DNA of 64,000 nucleotides from Mesotaenium endlicherianum (taxonomy: Eukaryota; Streptophyta; Zygnematophyceae; Zygnematales; Mesotaeniaceae): positions 384,119-448,118 of the forward strand of contig WELA01003891.1 in NCBI GenBank assembly GCA_009602735.1, written 5' to 3'. Below, piece by piece: positions 11,502-23,118 of the stretch. Positions within the stretch are counted from its first letter, which is position 1. Each line of letters opens with the position of its first letter. The position numbers and the translations under genes were made by a program. The notes beneath the pieces were generated by a model that saw nothing but the letters and a program-made list of their open reading frames with translations, was not told where the DNA came from and ran no database searches.

Positions 11502-14500
11502 CACTAGATAGCCCAAAGGTCCCAATGTGGCCCATCCGTCACATTCTGGCCCAACAACTAGCCCCCCTGGTACATACTCGGATTTCGTCAATACTTATTA
11601 GTTATTTTTGAATTAGTTTTAAAAGAAGCCCTTTGTTGCAACAAAACTGACATTAAATTCAAAAGTCAAATCGACCAAGTATGTGGTCAGGGGAGCCAAA
11701 CGGGCCAATCAAAATTCTCAATTTTATTGAATTGAAATTGAATGAAAGTGCCTGCTCTTGCTCATCTTTTTCTTGCATCTGTTGCTTATTTTTGCCATGG
11801 CTGACGCAGAATCCTCGTGCGACGCCCTTTTAAGAGCTACTAATCCTGGTGCAACGCTCTTTAGGAGCTACTATTTTAGTTTCGTTCGTTACCTATGACC
11901 GCACGTGGATTTATAACAATTTTGGTGACAATTGTGAGGAGTTTATATTGTTCGGAGTAGTGAAGAAGAGGTGTAAGCGTAAGGGAGGTCAAGAGCATCA
12001 TTATGTTGTGTTCTTTGCATTTGACAAGACAAAATCCAAGTACACCACTGCGCTAGTACAGGAGAACATTAGGGATGATGCACATAATTTTGAGGAGGTC
12101 CGACCGGGTGTTTATGAGTGGAAATCAGTGTGTTCTCAGCCGGATTCTCAGCCAGACTCTCTTCAGATGTTTAAAGAGTCTCAGAGAGCTATCCTAGGTA
12201 TACAAGTCACAGATGTGCAGTAGGTGACTCCTCGTAGCGTGCAAGAGAGTGAAGGAACATTCGAGCAAGATAGGAAGAGAGGAAGACCTCATAAAACAAA
12301 TAATATTGTAGCTCCTGCACTCAGAAGTAAGTTCATGGCAGACGCAGTGAGAATTAATAGAAAAGAAAAAAGAAAGGCAGTCCAGGTAGACTCGGATGAT
12401 GAGGAAGGTAATGATGACAGCTCTGATGGAGAGAGCTCCGAGGAGGAAGACTTGCCTACAGCTGCAACAACGGAGGAGGAGGAGGAGGATGTGAAAGAGG
12501 ACTCTGAAAATGATGAGCCAACCATCTGGGACTGGCAGCCTGCAGCTGATGGGCACACCTGATGGGCAAGACCTGCTAAAGTCCAGTAAGAGCCCACATG
12601 ATGGACTCCAAGGAATCTCAGACAGGAGATTCCGCTCTCTATCTCCCTTTGGAGTCTTTTGCTTGCTGATGCCTATTTGATTTTTTTAAGAGCTTGCTTT
12701 TGAGACCAACATGTATGCAGCTCAGAGTCATGCTAGAGGTTAGATCCCTATTACTTGCTCGGAGATAGCTGTATTTCATGGGCTCTGTATGGCTATGGGG
12801 CTGCATGCTCTCCCAAGACTTGCAAGGTACCGGCAAAAATCTGTTAATGGCCCTATCACTTTTCCCTCCTTTGGTAAGTTCATGAGTAGAAATAGATTCA
12901 ATGAGATAAGAAGATACTTCCATGTGAAAGACAATAGACAAAGAGCTTGCTTCCCCAAGGCCTCTAGAGCATATAAACTGTGGCAGCTGCAGCCTTTCAC
13001 AGATCTCTGTCACAAGATTTTTGCACAGTACTACAGTTTTGGAGAGAATATTATTGTAGATGAAAAAAATATACTTATTGAGAACAGGTAGTGTCCAATT
13101 AGAATCTATAATCCTTCCAAGCCATACAAGTATGGCATGGAAGTCTTTTCATTGTGTAATGGCATCACATGTTTTTGTTATGCTTTTATCATCCATGACA
13201 GGATACAAGTTGACGGGTTGAAAACTAAAGTAATGCTAGACTTGGTTAGTATGCTACCAGTGGGTAGAGTGTTCAGTTTTGTCATTAATAGGGGCTTCAC
13301 TTCCCCGGTGCTCTTCTCTTTGTTAGCTAAGAAAGGGTATGGTGCAACAGGACCTGTTGTTAGAAATAGAAAGCACTTTCCAACAGAGAAGGTTTTTATA
13401 AAGCCAAATGTTCACCCACCAGGCTAAAGTGTAGCTGCATACAATGAGCAGCCTGCTATGATTGCCTGTGTATGGAATGATAGCAAACCTTGTGCTTTTT
13501 TGTCCACAGCCAAAGGCCTAGCTCCTAGAACTCAGATTAGGCGTGTGTCGGCAAAAGAAAAAAAGTCAATGCCAGCTCCAGAGTTAGTAGAGCATTACAA
13601 TACTTACAAGGATGGTGTTGATCAGTGTGATGCATTGTGCCTAGCTAGAAACTACAGCACTGAGAGGGTGCTCGTGATTAGGAAGTGGTGGCATAGGGCC
13701 TATTGGGGAATTTTTGATGGGCTGCCAGCTAATGCTTTCATCCTTTACAAGATGGCGCACCCCAAATCTGACAGATTTGACATGTACACGGAAGTCATGG
13801 ATGAGATGTGCTACTTCCACCATCCTAATGATGCAGGTCCTAGCAGGATGGTTACCAAGACTGCTCCATCCCAGCCCGTTGAAGAGGCTAGGTGGAACCA
13901 CAGGCACTTTCCTACTAAGGTTGAAGGGAGAATGCGTTGCGTGGTGTGCAACGCTGGCACTTTTGGACATCGTGCCGACAACTCGAGAGCCCCCAAAATT
14001 TACTACATGTGTGCACATTGCAATGTACACTTGTGTCCTTTTCCTTGCTTTGAGAGGTACCATACACAGAGAGAGATAGACCATCTTGATGTTGGCGCTA
14101 CGACGGAAGTAAGGGCTTAGGGCAGCCATTAGGCAAAGAGCGCATATTTCGACGATTATGGCACATTCTGTAGTATGCCATAAACAATTGTGTTTGTAGT
14201 TTGTAGAAGTTGAAGTGATTTATGTATGACTCTGCTTAGCAAGTAGAAATTAAATAAAATTTTAAATTTCCGAATATTAAAAAATGCCTATGTTTGCCCC
14301 TCCTGATACCAGTATAATTGCTCACATTTAAGTACCTCACTGTTCATGTCATGCCTGCGTATCTCAAATTTCAGGTCTAAACATCACATATATAACTCCG
14401 TAGACTATCTTATGTGCAAGTGATTTTTGAAACTCTTGTTGGACCACCTAAAATAAATGGTCCATCTAAGACCCAAGTCTGCCAAATGCTATAAATGGTA

Positions 14501-14841
14501 GATTATGACTTCGTTACGTCTGAAATTTTGAACACACACTTTATACATATAGATGCACCATTGTTTTGAATCACAGTATGTGGATTTGAGTGAGGAGAGA
14601 GCAATGATCGTCCAAAGTTAGCAATTTTATCCCGAAGTTTCTTGGTGAAACTTTTTAATGATTTCCAATCCAAAGAGAAATCACCTTGATAAAAACAAAA
14701 TAAGGGCCATGAAGATTGAGATGTAATCTTTCAGAATCTATATGATACTCGCTCATAGGACCATCAACGTGGTTTGAACAAATCAAAGTTGGAAAGGAGT
14801 TGTTGGGCCCAAAAACATACATTTCGTTGGGCTATCTAGTG
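11502..14841 (+). mobile_element. piggyBac-like element PB3
   Basis: Inverted ends CACTAGATAGCCC (11502-11514) and GGGCTATCTAGTG (14829-14841) are perfect over 13 bp and lie between two intact TTAA copies (11498-11501 and 14842-14845). The join falls at the position of the TTAA at 26102-26105 in element B. Length 3340 bp. Leader 11515-11796 and tail 14121-14828 are AT-rich, and I see no gene in them. It is the cleanest of the three insertions. Confidence 0.95.
11797..14120 (+). pseudogene. piggyBac-like transposase, PB3, broken
   Basis: ATG 11797 starts MADAESSCDALL; a frameshift near 11850 leads into the rest of the N-terminal domain (GVVKKRCKRKG, YVVFFAFDKTKSKY, PGVYEWK). Then come an AT-hook-like KRGRP (about 12275), an acidic stretch (12395-12520) and WDWQ. 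The DDE_Tnp_1_7 core follows in pieces from about 12600: IIVDEKN (first Asp), LDLVSMLPVGRVFSF, and YKDGVDQCDALC (third Asp). The second Asp position is Asn (INRGFTS). The last piece, 13458-14120, carries NRKWWHRAYWGIFDG-like sequence (here IRKWW) and a complete C-terminal Cys-rich domain (CVVCNAGTF, CAHCNVHLCPFPC). Stops and frameshifts make it inactive, but it is the most complete copy. Confidence 0.93.
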
Positions 14842-14845
14842 TTAA

Positions 14846-15519
14846 AGAAATCACACTTGCTTATATAACTGATTCTTTTTGAAAGTGTCCATTACTGTCT
14901 TCAAGTGTTCAGCATGCTCAGTTTCATTTTTAGAAAAAATTAAAATGTCATCCAAAAAGACTTGCACAAACTTATCCCAATGAGGTCTGAAAATGTCATT
15001 TATAGCACCGATGAAGTTTGCAGGAGCGTTTGTCAATCCAAATGGCATCACGTTAAACTCATAGTGTCCATAACGTGTGCGGAGAGCAGTCTTATGTTCA
15101 ACTCTCTCAGCTATTCTGATCAAATGATAACCACTATTGAGATCAATCTTACTGCACATTTTAGCACCAGACAGTGCATCAAACAAGTCCTCGATCTTGG
15201 GTAAAGCATACTTGTTCTTTACTGTGATTCTGTTTAGAGCTCTGTAATCCGCAACTATTCGCATAATGCCATCCTTCTTCTTAACAAATAACATGGGTGC
15301 GCCATAAGGTGATTTACAGGGAGAAATATAACCATTTTCCTCCAGTTCTGCAATCTGTGTTCTTAACTCTTCACTCTCCACATAGGACAAGCCATAAGTG
15401 CGTTGCCAAGGTGGCTGACTTCCAAATAATAAATCAACTTTATTCTCTATTTTCCTTTTAGGGGGCAATCTTGGAGGCATATTAAAAACATCAGTATACT
15501 CAACAACAATATTTGCAAC
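14846..15519 (-). pseudogene. Reverse transcriptase part of D pol
   Basis: The minus-strand ORF from 15480 reads the RT fingers and palm: [71 protein letters not shown], and the catalytic FLDDILIF. It is about 209 residues long, and the region continues upstream until the 5' LTR of element C. The active-site Asp pair is intact. The frame fails near 14851 before the PB3 insertion. Bases 15520-15524 (AATAG) are one target copy of element C. Confidence 0.92.
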
Positions 15520-15524
15520 AATAG

Positions 15525-16024
15525 TGTAGTGATTTGAGTTATAATATATTAATTGGCATATATTTTAATACTTTTGAATATATTTGGAGTAGTATTGTGT
15601 GGAGTCAAGTGTGAATAGATACTCTAGTAACTTGGTTCATCTTCTTTGAACCTTCTAAGGCATTTTCAAAGTTAGAGGAAGGACCTAGAAGAACTCCTTG
15701 TGGCAAAAGTCAAATGTGCCATTTTTAGGTCAAAAGGCTATGTGTACATTATTCTAGAAAGAGGTGGCAAGTTTTGGGATGTGTTGGGTGCCAACACATC
15801 AACATGCACCTTCCTAGAAATTACATATTTAGCAAGTATATAAACAAGAGCTAGAACATAGAAACACATTCCAGAACTCTAGTACGTGCCAAACTCCAGA
15901 AATACATTAACTTTCAAGAAGCCATCTCTCTTTCAAGAAGCTACTACTTGTGTTCAAAGATCCTTGTCTTGAATAGATAAAGTACTCTATTCTACTAAGT
16001 ATTTTATTTATCTGTTTCACTACA
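15525..16024 (+). repeat. 5' LTR of element C
   Basis: It starts TGTAGTGATTTGAG and ends CTGTTTCACTACA. It aligns along its full 500 bp with 38178-38677, with scattered substitutions, so the insertion is not recent. The AT-rich first part would carry the promoter, but I cannot point to a sure TATA box. Confidence 0.93.
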
Positions 16025-16025
16025 G

Positions 16026-16037
16026 TGGTATCGGAGC
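16026..16037 (+). promoter_or_regulatory. Primer-binding site, element C
   Basis: TGGTATCGGAGC begins one base after the LTR. The common plant gypsy site complementary to initiator Met tRNA is TGGTATCAGAGC, so this differs at one base. The same 12-mer occurs in elements A and B. Confidence 0.85.
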
Positions 16038-16061
16038 TAGGCACTTTGGTAGCACAAGAAG

Positions 16062-17335
16062 ATGGCCGATACTCAAGACCAACAGCAAGCTTTCAAAGAA
16101 AGTCCTTCCTCTCCAAGAGACCCTCCTCCAGCGCCGATGGGAGAACTTACTCAAGAAAATCTGCAACAACAAGAAGCACCACAAGGAGGAGCACCGTCGA
16201 ATCCCGTGGCAGCCGCTATAGCAAAGTTGACCCCACCACAAGGAGTTCCCGCAAATGAGTGGGCAGCCTTCCTAATGACCGTCCACAAGCAAGTGGGCCT
16301 GGCCACCTATGAAGCAACCGTGCAAGCGTTAAGAGAAGCTATGGCTGCCATAGTTGCCCCTATCGCGAGCAATGCTCAAAATCCAGCCCCGGCTCAAGCG
16401 CCTCCACAAGAGCCAACGAGAGCAAGGAAACTCATCAAGCCCGGCAAACCCGACACTTTCAACCCCGGGAAAGGTGCCAACCTGAATTTATGGCTCTACC
16501 AAGTGGAGACGTACCTCGCATTCCTTGAAGTACCCGAGGAGGACTACGTTCCCTTTGCCGTTACCTTACTTAGAGGAGCAGCAACATCATGGTGGCGTAA
16601 CTATCAAGCGGCTATATATCAAGCTATGGCGCACCCCATGCTCGGCCAAGAGCCCCCACCATCATATGCAAGATGGGCAGATTTTCGTGAGGCCCTCAAG
16701 AAGCAATTCATGCCCATCAATGCGGAGAAGATTGCCTGAGGAAAGCTCCACCATCTCAAGCAAACAACGTTCGTTCAAGAGTATACGTCCAGATTTCACG
16801 CCCTCACTCTTGAGATCCCCAATATGTCTATCGAGGAGAAGATTGACCGCTACATCTTTGGCCTCAAGCACAAGGTGGCAAAGGAAGTGGAATTACGCGA
16901 CTTGACGGACTTCTCAAGGATCATTGAAGTGGCCCAAAAGGTGGATACCTTGGATTTCAAGCACTCCGTGCCTTCATCTTCACGGGTTCCGGCGACGCGG
17001 GTGTACGCAACCCCTTCCACATCCGAATCTGGACCCACACCCATGGAAATTGGAGTTATTGAAAGGGACCCGCGACTGCCCGGAAGAGTGGAAGACCCTC
17101 CAATGACACTTAGGATGCAAAAGACCAACAAGGAGTGAAAGCAAGACTCTTCCCGGCTGAAAAAGAAGTTATCACGACGGCTGGATTATGCTTTTATTGC
17201 AAATAAAAGGGCCATCGTGCACTCTCATGCCCCAAAAAGTTGTCAACAAAGGAATCAGCGCCGGTAGGCCAGGAGCCTACCACCCCAAGACCCACTTCAC
17301 GAGAAGACAACAAGTCAAGTGAGGTGGAGACCTCC
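16062..17335 (+). pseudogene. gag of element C
   Basis: ATG 16062 opens a capsid-type Gag: a Pro/Gln/Ala-rich start, then the retrotransposon gag domain (KPGKPDTFNPGKGANLNLW, then FAVTLLRGAATSWW). A TGA stop at 16737 interrupts it, and the same frame continues (FVQEYTSRFHALT) to TGA 17136. After a frame change comes a CCHC zinc knuckle (CFYC...GHRALSC, 17189-17230) that has a TAA between its second Cys and His. The reading frame around the knuckle runs to 17335, where element A is inserted, and resumes in frame at 34033 in the protease. In an intact copy Gag would package the RNA. Confidence 0.9.
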
Positions 17336-18079
17336 TGTAAGGTCATAGGTTTATAAAGTGCATTTTTGAGTTTCATGAAAGTATATTTTGATTGTATAGT
17401 AGTGTAGAGTGCATTTTTTTGGTCATTTTGATATAAAGTTCATCGGATTTGGTCAAGTATTGAGAGAGTTACGGGTTTCCAGAGTTTAATTAGTTTTGAG
17501 GTCGGTTGACAACTGTCCTTAATTCGCGGTGAGCGCGACTGTCGGATTGACCAACAGCGTCGAGCGATCTGGCCCGTTAGAATGAACTCGAACCTTCACG
17601 TAAGTTTGGCTGACGCGGAGTGCCGACTAGGTCGATTTACCTAGAAGTTTCGATTTAGCCTAGCGCGTCTAAGATAGAATATTCTAGTAATGTCGATGCA
17701 TGTATGTGGACGTCAATTCGGCCCGACACGTCAGATTAGACTGATCTGGCTTACGCAGGAATATTCTGGAAGGGACGATTTGACGAACACTTAGGAAAAT
17801 CCGTAGCTTGCTCCTAGGGAGGAGCGCTTAGGCATAAAATTATAAATAGGCATACCTTCTTTGTTTCTTATCAATTTTCACTTCTGTAAATTTCTACGGC
17901 TTTGTAATAACAAGGCTTTTCATCCTACATCATTTGTGAGCAGTTTCTTGCTACTCAAAATGTTGAGTAATTTTCCTAAGCTTTCTTAGTGATATGCCGC
18001 TGCACTCTTTAGTATGATTCCAACTAGTTCCTTGCCTCGTGAGTTACTACACTTCCACTTGGGCACTCTGCCCCTTTCA
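17336..18079 (+). repeat. 5' LTR of element A
   Basis: The 744 bp LTR starts TGTAAGGTCATAGG and ends CCCCTTTCA. The stretch GAAAATCCGTAGCTTGC followed by TATAAATAGGCAT (17840-17852) looks like a TATA box (TATAAATA) about 240 bp before the LTR end. The same box is kept in the partial 3' LTR near 33790. An RNA start shortly after it is likely but inferred. Confidence 0.9.
17841..17848 (+). promoter_or_regulatory. Likely TATA box in LTR of A
   Basis: TATAAATA is conserved in the partner LTR (about 33792-33799). Its place near the LTR middle fits a U3/R border in plant LTR elements. Assigned by motif only. Confidence 0.55.
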
Positions 18080-18081
18080 TC

Positions 18082-18093
18082 TGGTATCGGAGC
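18082..18093 (+). promoter_or_regulatory. Primer-binding site, element A
   Basis: TGGTATCGGAGC begins two bases after the LTR end, identical to the sites of B and C. Confidence 0.85.
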
Positions 18094-18116
18094 TGGGCTA
18101 GTTTGCATACTATATT

Positions 18117-19097
18117 ATGGAGTTGCAGCCGACAGCTGGAGGAGGCAAACATGTCGAGCATGTTGAACGCGCGGGGCAGCAGGCAGCACCAACAATGACC
18201 AGAGAGCAACAAGAGATGCAGGCGATGCTAAGGCAAATGGCAAATGCAATTGGAGGAGAAGTCTACATCCGATTTCAACAAAATATGCGCGCGGAGGTGG
18301 AGAGAATGGTTCGAGTTGTTATGGGGATTACCGCTTCAACGAGTTCGGCACCTACACCTGTTGTGCCACCAATTCACGTTAACCTAGTGGTGCAACCAGT
18401 TATTCCACCCGCATCGGGAGTGCGTGCGCCTAAGCCTGAAGTTTATATTGGAGAGCGTGGATCGCCGCCTGTTCATCAGTGGATTTTTGGAGTGAAGAAG
18501 TTTATGGAGTATTCGGCGCTCACGCCCGACAGGCAAGTCGTCTTTGCCATAACTTTGCTGCAGAAGAGTGCTGGAGCTTGGTATGAACGAGAAGAGCAGC
18601 TGTCTGGAGTTCCTGCTACTGTTGATCAGCTATTTGAAGGCTTGAAGAGGCAATCTCAACCTATTGCACCCGAGGCTACTGCTCGAGATCTATGGGTGCG
18701 CCTTCGTCAATGAGGAAGCGTTCAGGAGTATGTTTCGCGCTTCAACGAGCTGGTGTTTCAAGGTCCATCCATGCACGAGTCGGAGATGATGGACAAGTTC
18801 AAGAGGGGACTCAAGCCAATTGTGGCCAAGGAAGTGGCGTTCAAGGACTCTACCAGTCTTGGAGAAATGATGACATTGGCAACAAGGGCCGACGCTTTGG
18901 AATATAGTCAGAGACAGTGGGGCAGCCACAATTTTGGAGGATATCGACACTTTGGATCTCAAGCGCCAAGCACGAGTGTTGAAGGTCCAGTACCTATGGA
19001 CTTGGGACTAGTTCAAAACTTGCGCAGGCAGCAACATTAGAAGCCGAGAGGACCCTGCTATAATTGCGGCAAGCTTGGACATCTGGCTCGAGACTGA
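18117..19097 (+). pseudogene. gag of element A
   Basis: One frame from ATG 18117 reads a capsid-type Gag: VRAPKPEVYIGERG, then FAITLLQKSAGAWY, then YVSRFNELVFQGP. It ends in a CCHC knuckle, CYNCGKLGHLARD. It stays in a single frame but has stops at 18711 (TGA), 19038 (TAG) and 19095 (TGA). The last falls exactly on the codon expected for the fourth zinc ligand (Cys), one base away from TGC or TGT. The frame is otherwise well kept, so decay is mainly by point changes. The zinc knuckle would bind the element's RNA in an intact copy. Confidence 0.9.
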
Positions 19098-22000
19098 AGG
19101 CGAAGCAACCTCAACAGCAGGAAAAAGGAGGACGCCAGTAAGTTGTTCTGGGGTTTCTACTGGCATGAAGACGAGGACTTACAAGGAGGTTATCCCCAGG
19201 AGCCTGCCGAGAAGCGAAAGACAAGACGTTGACAAGCCTATCATCGTGGAAGGAGTGGTCGACGGCAACAAGGCGAAGTGTATGGTCGACAGTGGCGCAA
19301 GTGCAAATTTTGTGCACAAGAAGCTGGTGAAAGAGTGGCGAATCCCTGTGCAAAAGCATTATGAGCCTAAGGAGGCAATTTTGGCGAATGGGCAAAGACT
19401 CAAGTGTGGTGCACCTACGGAAGCTATTCACGTGGAAGTAGCGGGGCACCGGCGTAAGGAAGTTATGGAGCAGGCAGAGTTGGGTCACCATGAGGTGATA
19501 TTGGGCCGACCATGGCTCAGAATAGCCAACCCACAAGTGCATTGGAGCACAGGACAAGTGAAAGTCCAAGGGCGTGATGGTCGAATGAAGACAGCGAAAC
19601 AGGTGGAGGTAGATACGACCACAAGTAACTGTCTTCTGTCGAGCCTGCAACTTAAGAAGCAATGCAGGGCGATCAGGTCAAGGAGATGTACCTTGTTTCG
19701 GTGGCCCTGGCCAGGTTATCAAGTGGAGCAAGCGTGAATCCTAACAGCCTCGGCAAATGTACATCGTCGGAGGAGCAAGTGGTGGTGTCTGATCCCCTTG
19801 CTCAGAAGGAGCAGAGCCCAATTGCTCAAGAGAAGAAGCCTTCTGAGATGCCTGCCCACATTAAGGCGCTGTTGGAGGAGTTCAAGTGCATATTTCCTGA
19901 GGAGCTACCTGCAGGATTACCTCCACAGAGAGCTATGGAGCACAAGATTGAGTTGGAACCAGAGACTAAGCCACCAGTGAGACCCGCCTATCGTCAATCG
20001 TTTGCGGAGTTGGACGAGTTGAAAAAGCAGTTGACAGAGTTATTGGAGAAGGGATTCATCAAACCCAGCGAGTCTCCATTTGCAGTGCCAGTCTTATTTA
20101 TGAAGAAGAAGGATGGGACTATGAGGATGTGCGTCAACTATTGAGCACTCAACAAGGTTACCATCAAGAACAGGTACCCACTTCCGCGAGTGGACGAGTA
20201 GATTGACAGGCTTGTCGGGGCGAAGTATTTCTCAAAGATTGATTTGAGGAGTGGCTATCACCAGGTACGGATTGCGGAAAGAGACGTTCAGAAGACTGCT
20301 TTCAGAACTCGCTATGGTTTGTTCGAGTTCACAGTCATGCCTTTTGGATTGACTAATGCACCTGCTACCTTTATGGGACTCATGAATAGTATCTTCAGAC
20401 CCTACTTGGACCAGTTTGTGGTGGTATTTTTGGACAACATCTTGATCTATTCGAAGACCTTGGCAGAGAATGTGGAGCATCTGAGGAAGGATTTGGAGGT
20501 CTAGAGAGATCATAAGTTATATGGGAAGATGAGCAAGTGCGACTTTTGTCTCAAAGAAGTCAAGTTTCTTGGACATATAGTGGGAGCTGAAGGAGTCAAG
20601 GTGGAGCAGAAGAAGGTGCAAGCAGTCAAAGATTGGCCGGTGCCTGCTGATATTCATTTACTCAGGAGTTTCCTCTGCATGTCAAATTATTATCGACGTT
20701 TCATTGAAGGATTTGCCAAGGTGTGTGCACCGCTCACGGACATGTTGAAGAAGCAAGAGAAGTGGCTATGGGGTGACAAGGAGCAGCAAGCATTTGAGGA
20801 GATTAAGGAGTTATTGACACAGGCACCTGTGTTGGCAATCACCAGCCCAAAACTTCCTTTCACCATCATCACGGACGCATCAAACTTTGCAGTGGGAGCC
20901 ATTCTTCTCCAGAACCAAGGCAAAGGATTGCAACCTGTGGCATATGAGAGCAGGAAGCTGAGTCCGGCTGAGCAAAACTATGCAGCACACGAGCAGGAGA
21001 TGTTAGCTATAATCCAGGAGGTGTGACCTTGCAGCTGTCTCAGTCATCAAAGAAAGTATGGACTTCCAAGAGAAGCTTCAAAGAGGTTATGAGGAGGACC
21101 CAGAGTTTGCTGATGGTGGAGCACCTGAGTTCAACGCAAGTATGCAGAAGAAGGACGACATATGGTATTATGTTGATTCCAAGAGAGTGGTGGTACCTGA
21201 CATCAAGGAGCTACAAGACTTACTGCTTGCAGAGCATCATGATTGCTTATATGCTGAACACTTTGGAAGCGAGAAGACGGCAAGTGTGCTGAAGCGGGAG
21301 TACTATTGGAGAAATATGGACAAGGACATCGAGGAGTGGATCAGGAGTTGCGATACGTGCCAGAGAAACAAGACACCAAACCAAAAGGGAGGTACATTGC
21401 AGCTCCTGCCTATTCCAGAGTACCCTTGGGAGCAGATTGCTATGGACTTCATCACGTCGTTACCAGTGAGTGGTCAAGGGCACGATGCAATTTGGGTTGT
21501 ATCTGATCGGCTCAGCAAGATGGCTCACTTCATTCCCATGAAGGAGACTTGTACGGCAGCAGATGTGGCACGACTATTCTTTGATCATATTTTTAGGCTA
21601 CATGGGTTGCCGAAGGTGATTGTTTCAGACTAAAATCCAAGGTTTACTAGCAACTTTTGGCGGTCATTGTTTACTTTGATTGGCACTAAGTTGAGTATGA
21701 GCACTTCCTATCATCCTCAGACAGACGGGCAGAGTGAGAGGCTCAACAGAACTCTGCAAGAGGTGCTCAGGAGTTTCACTGTGGAGGACCCTTTAGAGTG
21801 GGACAAGAAGCTGCCAGGGTTGGAGTTTGCCTACAACAACAGCATGCAGGGATCGACCAAGCAGTCACCATTCACCATGGTTTATAGGAGAGAAGTACAC
21901 CATTCAGGGGATATCTTGTTGGAGAAGGCCAAGGAGACTCAGGTTCCTACTGCACAAGCTTTTATGGAGCAGATGGCGAACACTTGGAACATGGCGAAGA

Positions 22001-22456
22001 CGTGTATTTGGAAGGCACAGGAAGAACAGGTCAAGCATGCTAACAACCACAGGAGGGAAGTGACATTCCATGTGGGTGACAAAGTACTCTTGTCAACGGG
22101 GAATCTACCTTTCAGAGGCAAGAGGAAACTGCGGGAACGGTTCACAAGTCCCTTTGTGGTGCTCAAGCAGGTTAAGCCAGTGACCTACAAGTTGGAGCTT
22201 CCTTCAGGCTGGCGTATCCACGATGTGTTCCATGTCAGTTGTTTGCGGCCATACGTTGACCCAAATGAAGGACATCCAGGACGACTACCTACACCGCCAC
22301 CACCGGTCGAGATCGATAACGTATTGGAGTATGAAGTGGAGGCGATTGTCGACGATCGACGAGTCAAGCGAGGTCAACGACTTGTTCAAGAGTATCTGGT
22401 CAAGTGGAAGGGCTACCATGCAGACGACAACACTTGGAAGCCAGAAGCCAACTTGA
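19098..22456 (+). pseudogene. pol of element A (protease to chromodomain)
   Basis: The parts in order are: aspartic protease (CMVDSGASANFVHKK; Asp at 19288-19290); RT (19850-20800) with stops at 20142 and 20502 and the catalytic box FLDN at 20430-20438 in place of FLDD; the start of RNase H (TDASNFAVGA) to 21026; then an internal deletion of roughly 85 residues that removes the rest of RNase H. Integrase follows: zinc finger (H..., CDTCQRNK), core with MDFITSLP, SD then a TAA stop at 21631, and [10 protein letters not shown]. The end is the SH3-like part and a chromodomain ([10 protein letters not shown]...[20 protein letters not shown]). The chromodomain is cut at about 22456 by the truncated LTR of B. 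Dead by several independent lesions. Confidence 0.9.
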
Positions 22457-23084
22457 CTTCATATTTAATATCAGTTTAATGACTCAGCCGGAAGCAGCAG
22501 GCTGAAGTCAACTTAAGTCAGCTTGCTAACACATTCTTTGACAGCCAGCTGACTTCCGTACTCGGTAGCAGCAAACTGCCTCGATATGCATCTAAGTGTG
22601 ATATGCTAGATGAATGGCCAGATGACATCACTATGATGGGGGATGGTGGTGGATTTGGTTAACAGAGGTCCTACCAACGTGGTTAACTCCCGGGTAGGCG
22701 GTGCCATCGCACTGGCCGTTGAACAAATAACTCATTCCATGTACATATGCTAGGCATTGCTCTCGAGTCCGGCAATTGGAAACGGGGCCAACTCTCTTGT
22801 ACAGCTTACTCAGAATCCAGCTTACATCAGCTTACTCAGCTTACATCTGAATCCAAGGCGAGAAGCCATTGATACGCACTGTCTTCTAACCTTGCTTATG
22901 TATGAGTTTACTGATTGCATTATTGATGCTAGTTTACTCGCATTTGACTTACGAGTATTGCTCACTGCTAGTGTGTTGTCCTTTGCCGTTTAACCAGTTA
23001 ATGGAAAATATCATAAAGATTACTTGCTGACATAAAGATCTTTGTTATTTGTTAATCGCCTATTTGGTAAGTCGATTCATTTCA
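22457..23084 (+). repeat. 5' LTR of element B, truncated
   Basis: It corresponds to about 30550-31177 of the 3' LTR and ends GTCGATTCATTTCA. A short internal stretch (near 22640) that is present in the other copies (GCGATTCGGGATGAT) is missing. Divergence from the 3' LTR is visible throughout, so the insertion is old or the two LTRs have different origins. Confidence 0.88.
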
Positions 23085-23085
23085 G

Positions 23086-23097
23086 TGGTATCGGAGC
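23086..23097 (+). promoter_or_regulatory. Primer-binding site, element B
   Basis: TGGTATCGGAGC begins one base after the LTR end at 23084. Confidence 0.85.
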
Positions 23098-23118
23098 TGT
23101 TGTCACAGTCTTCTTTGT

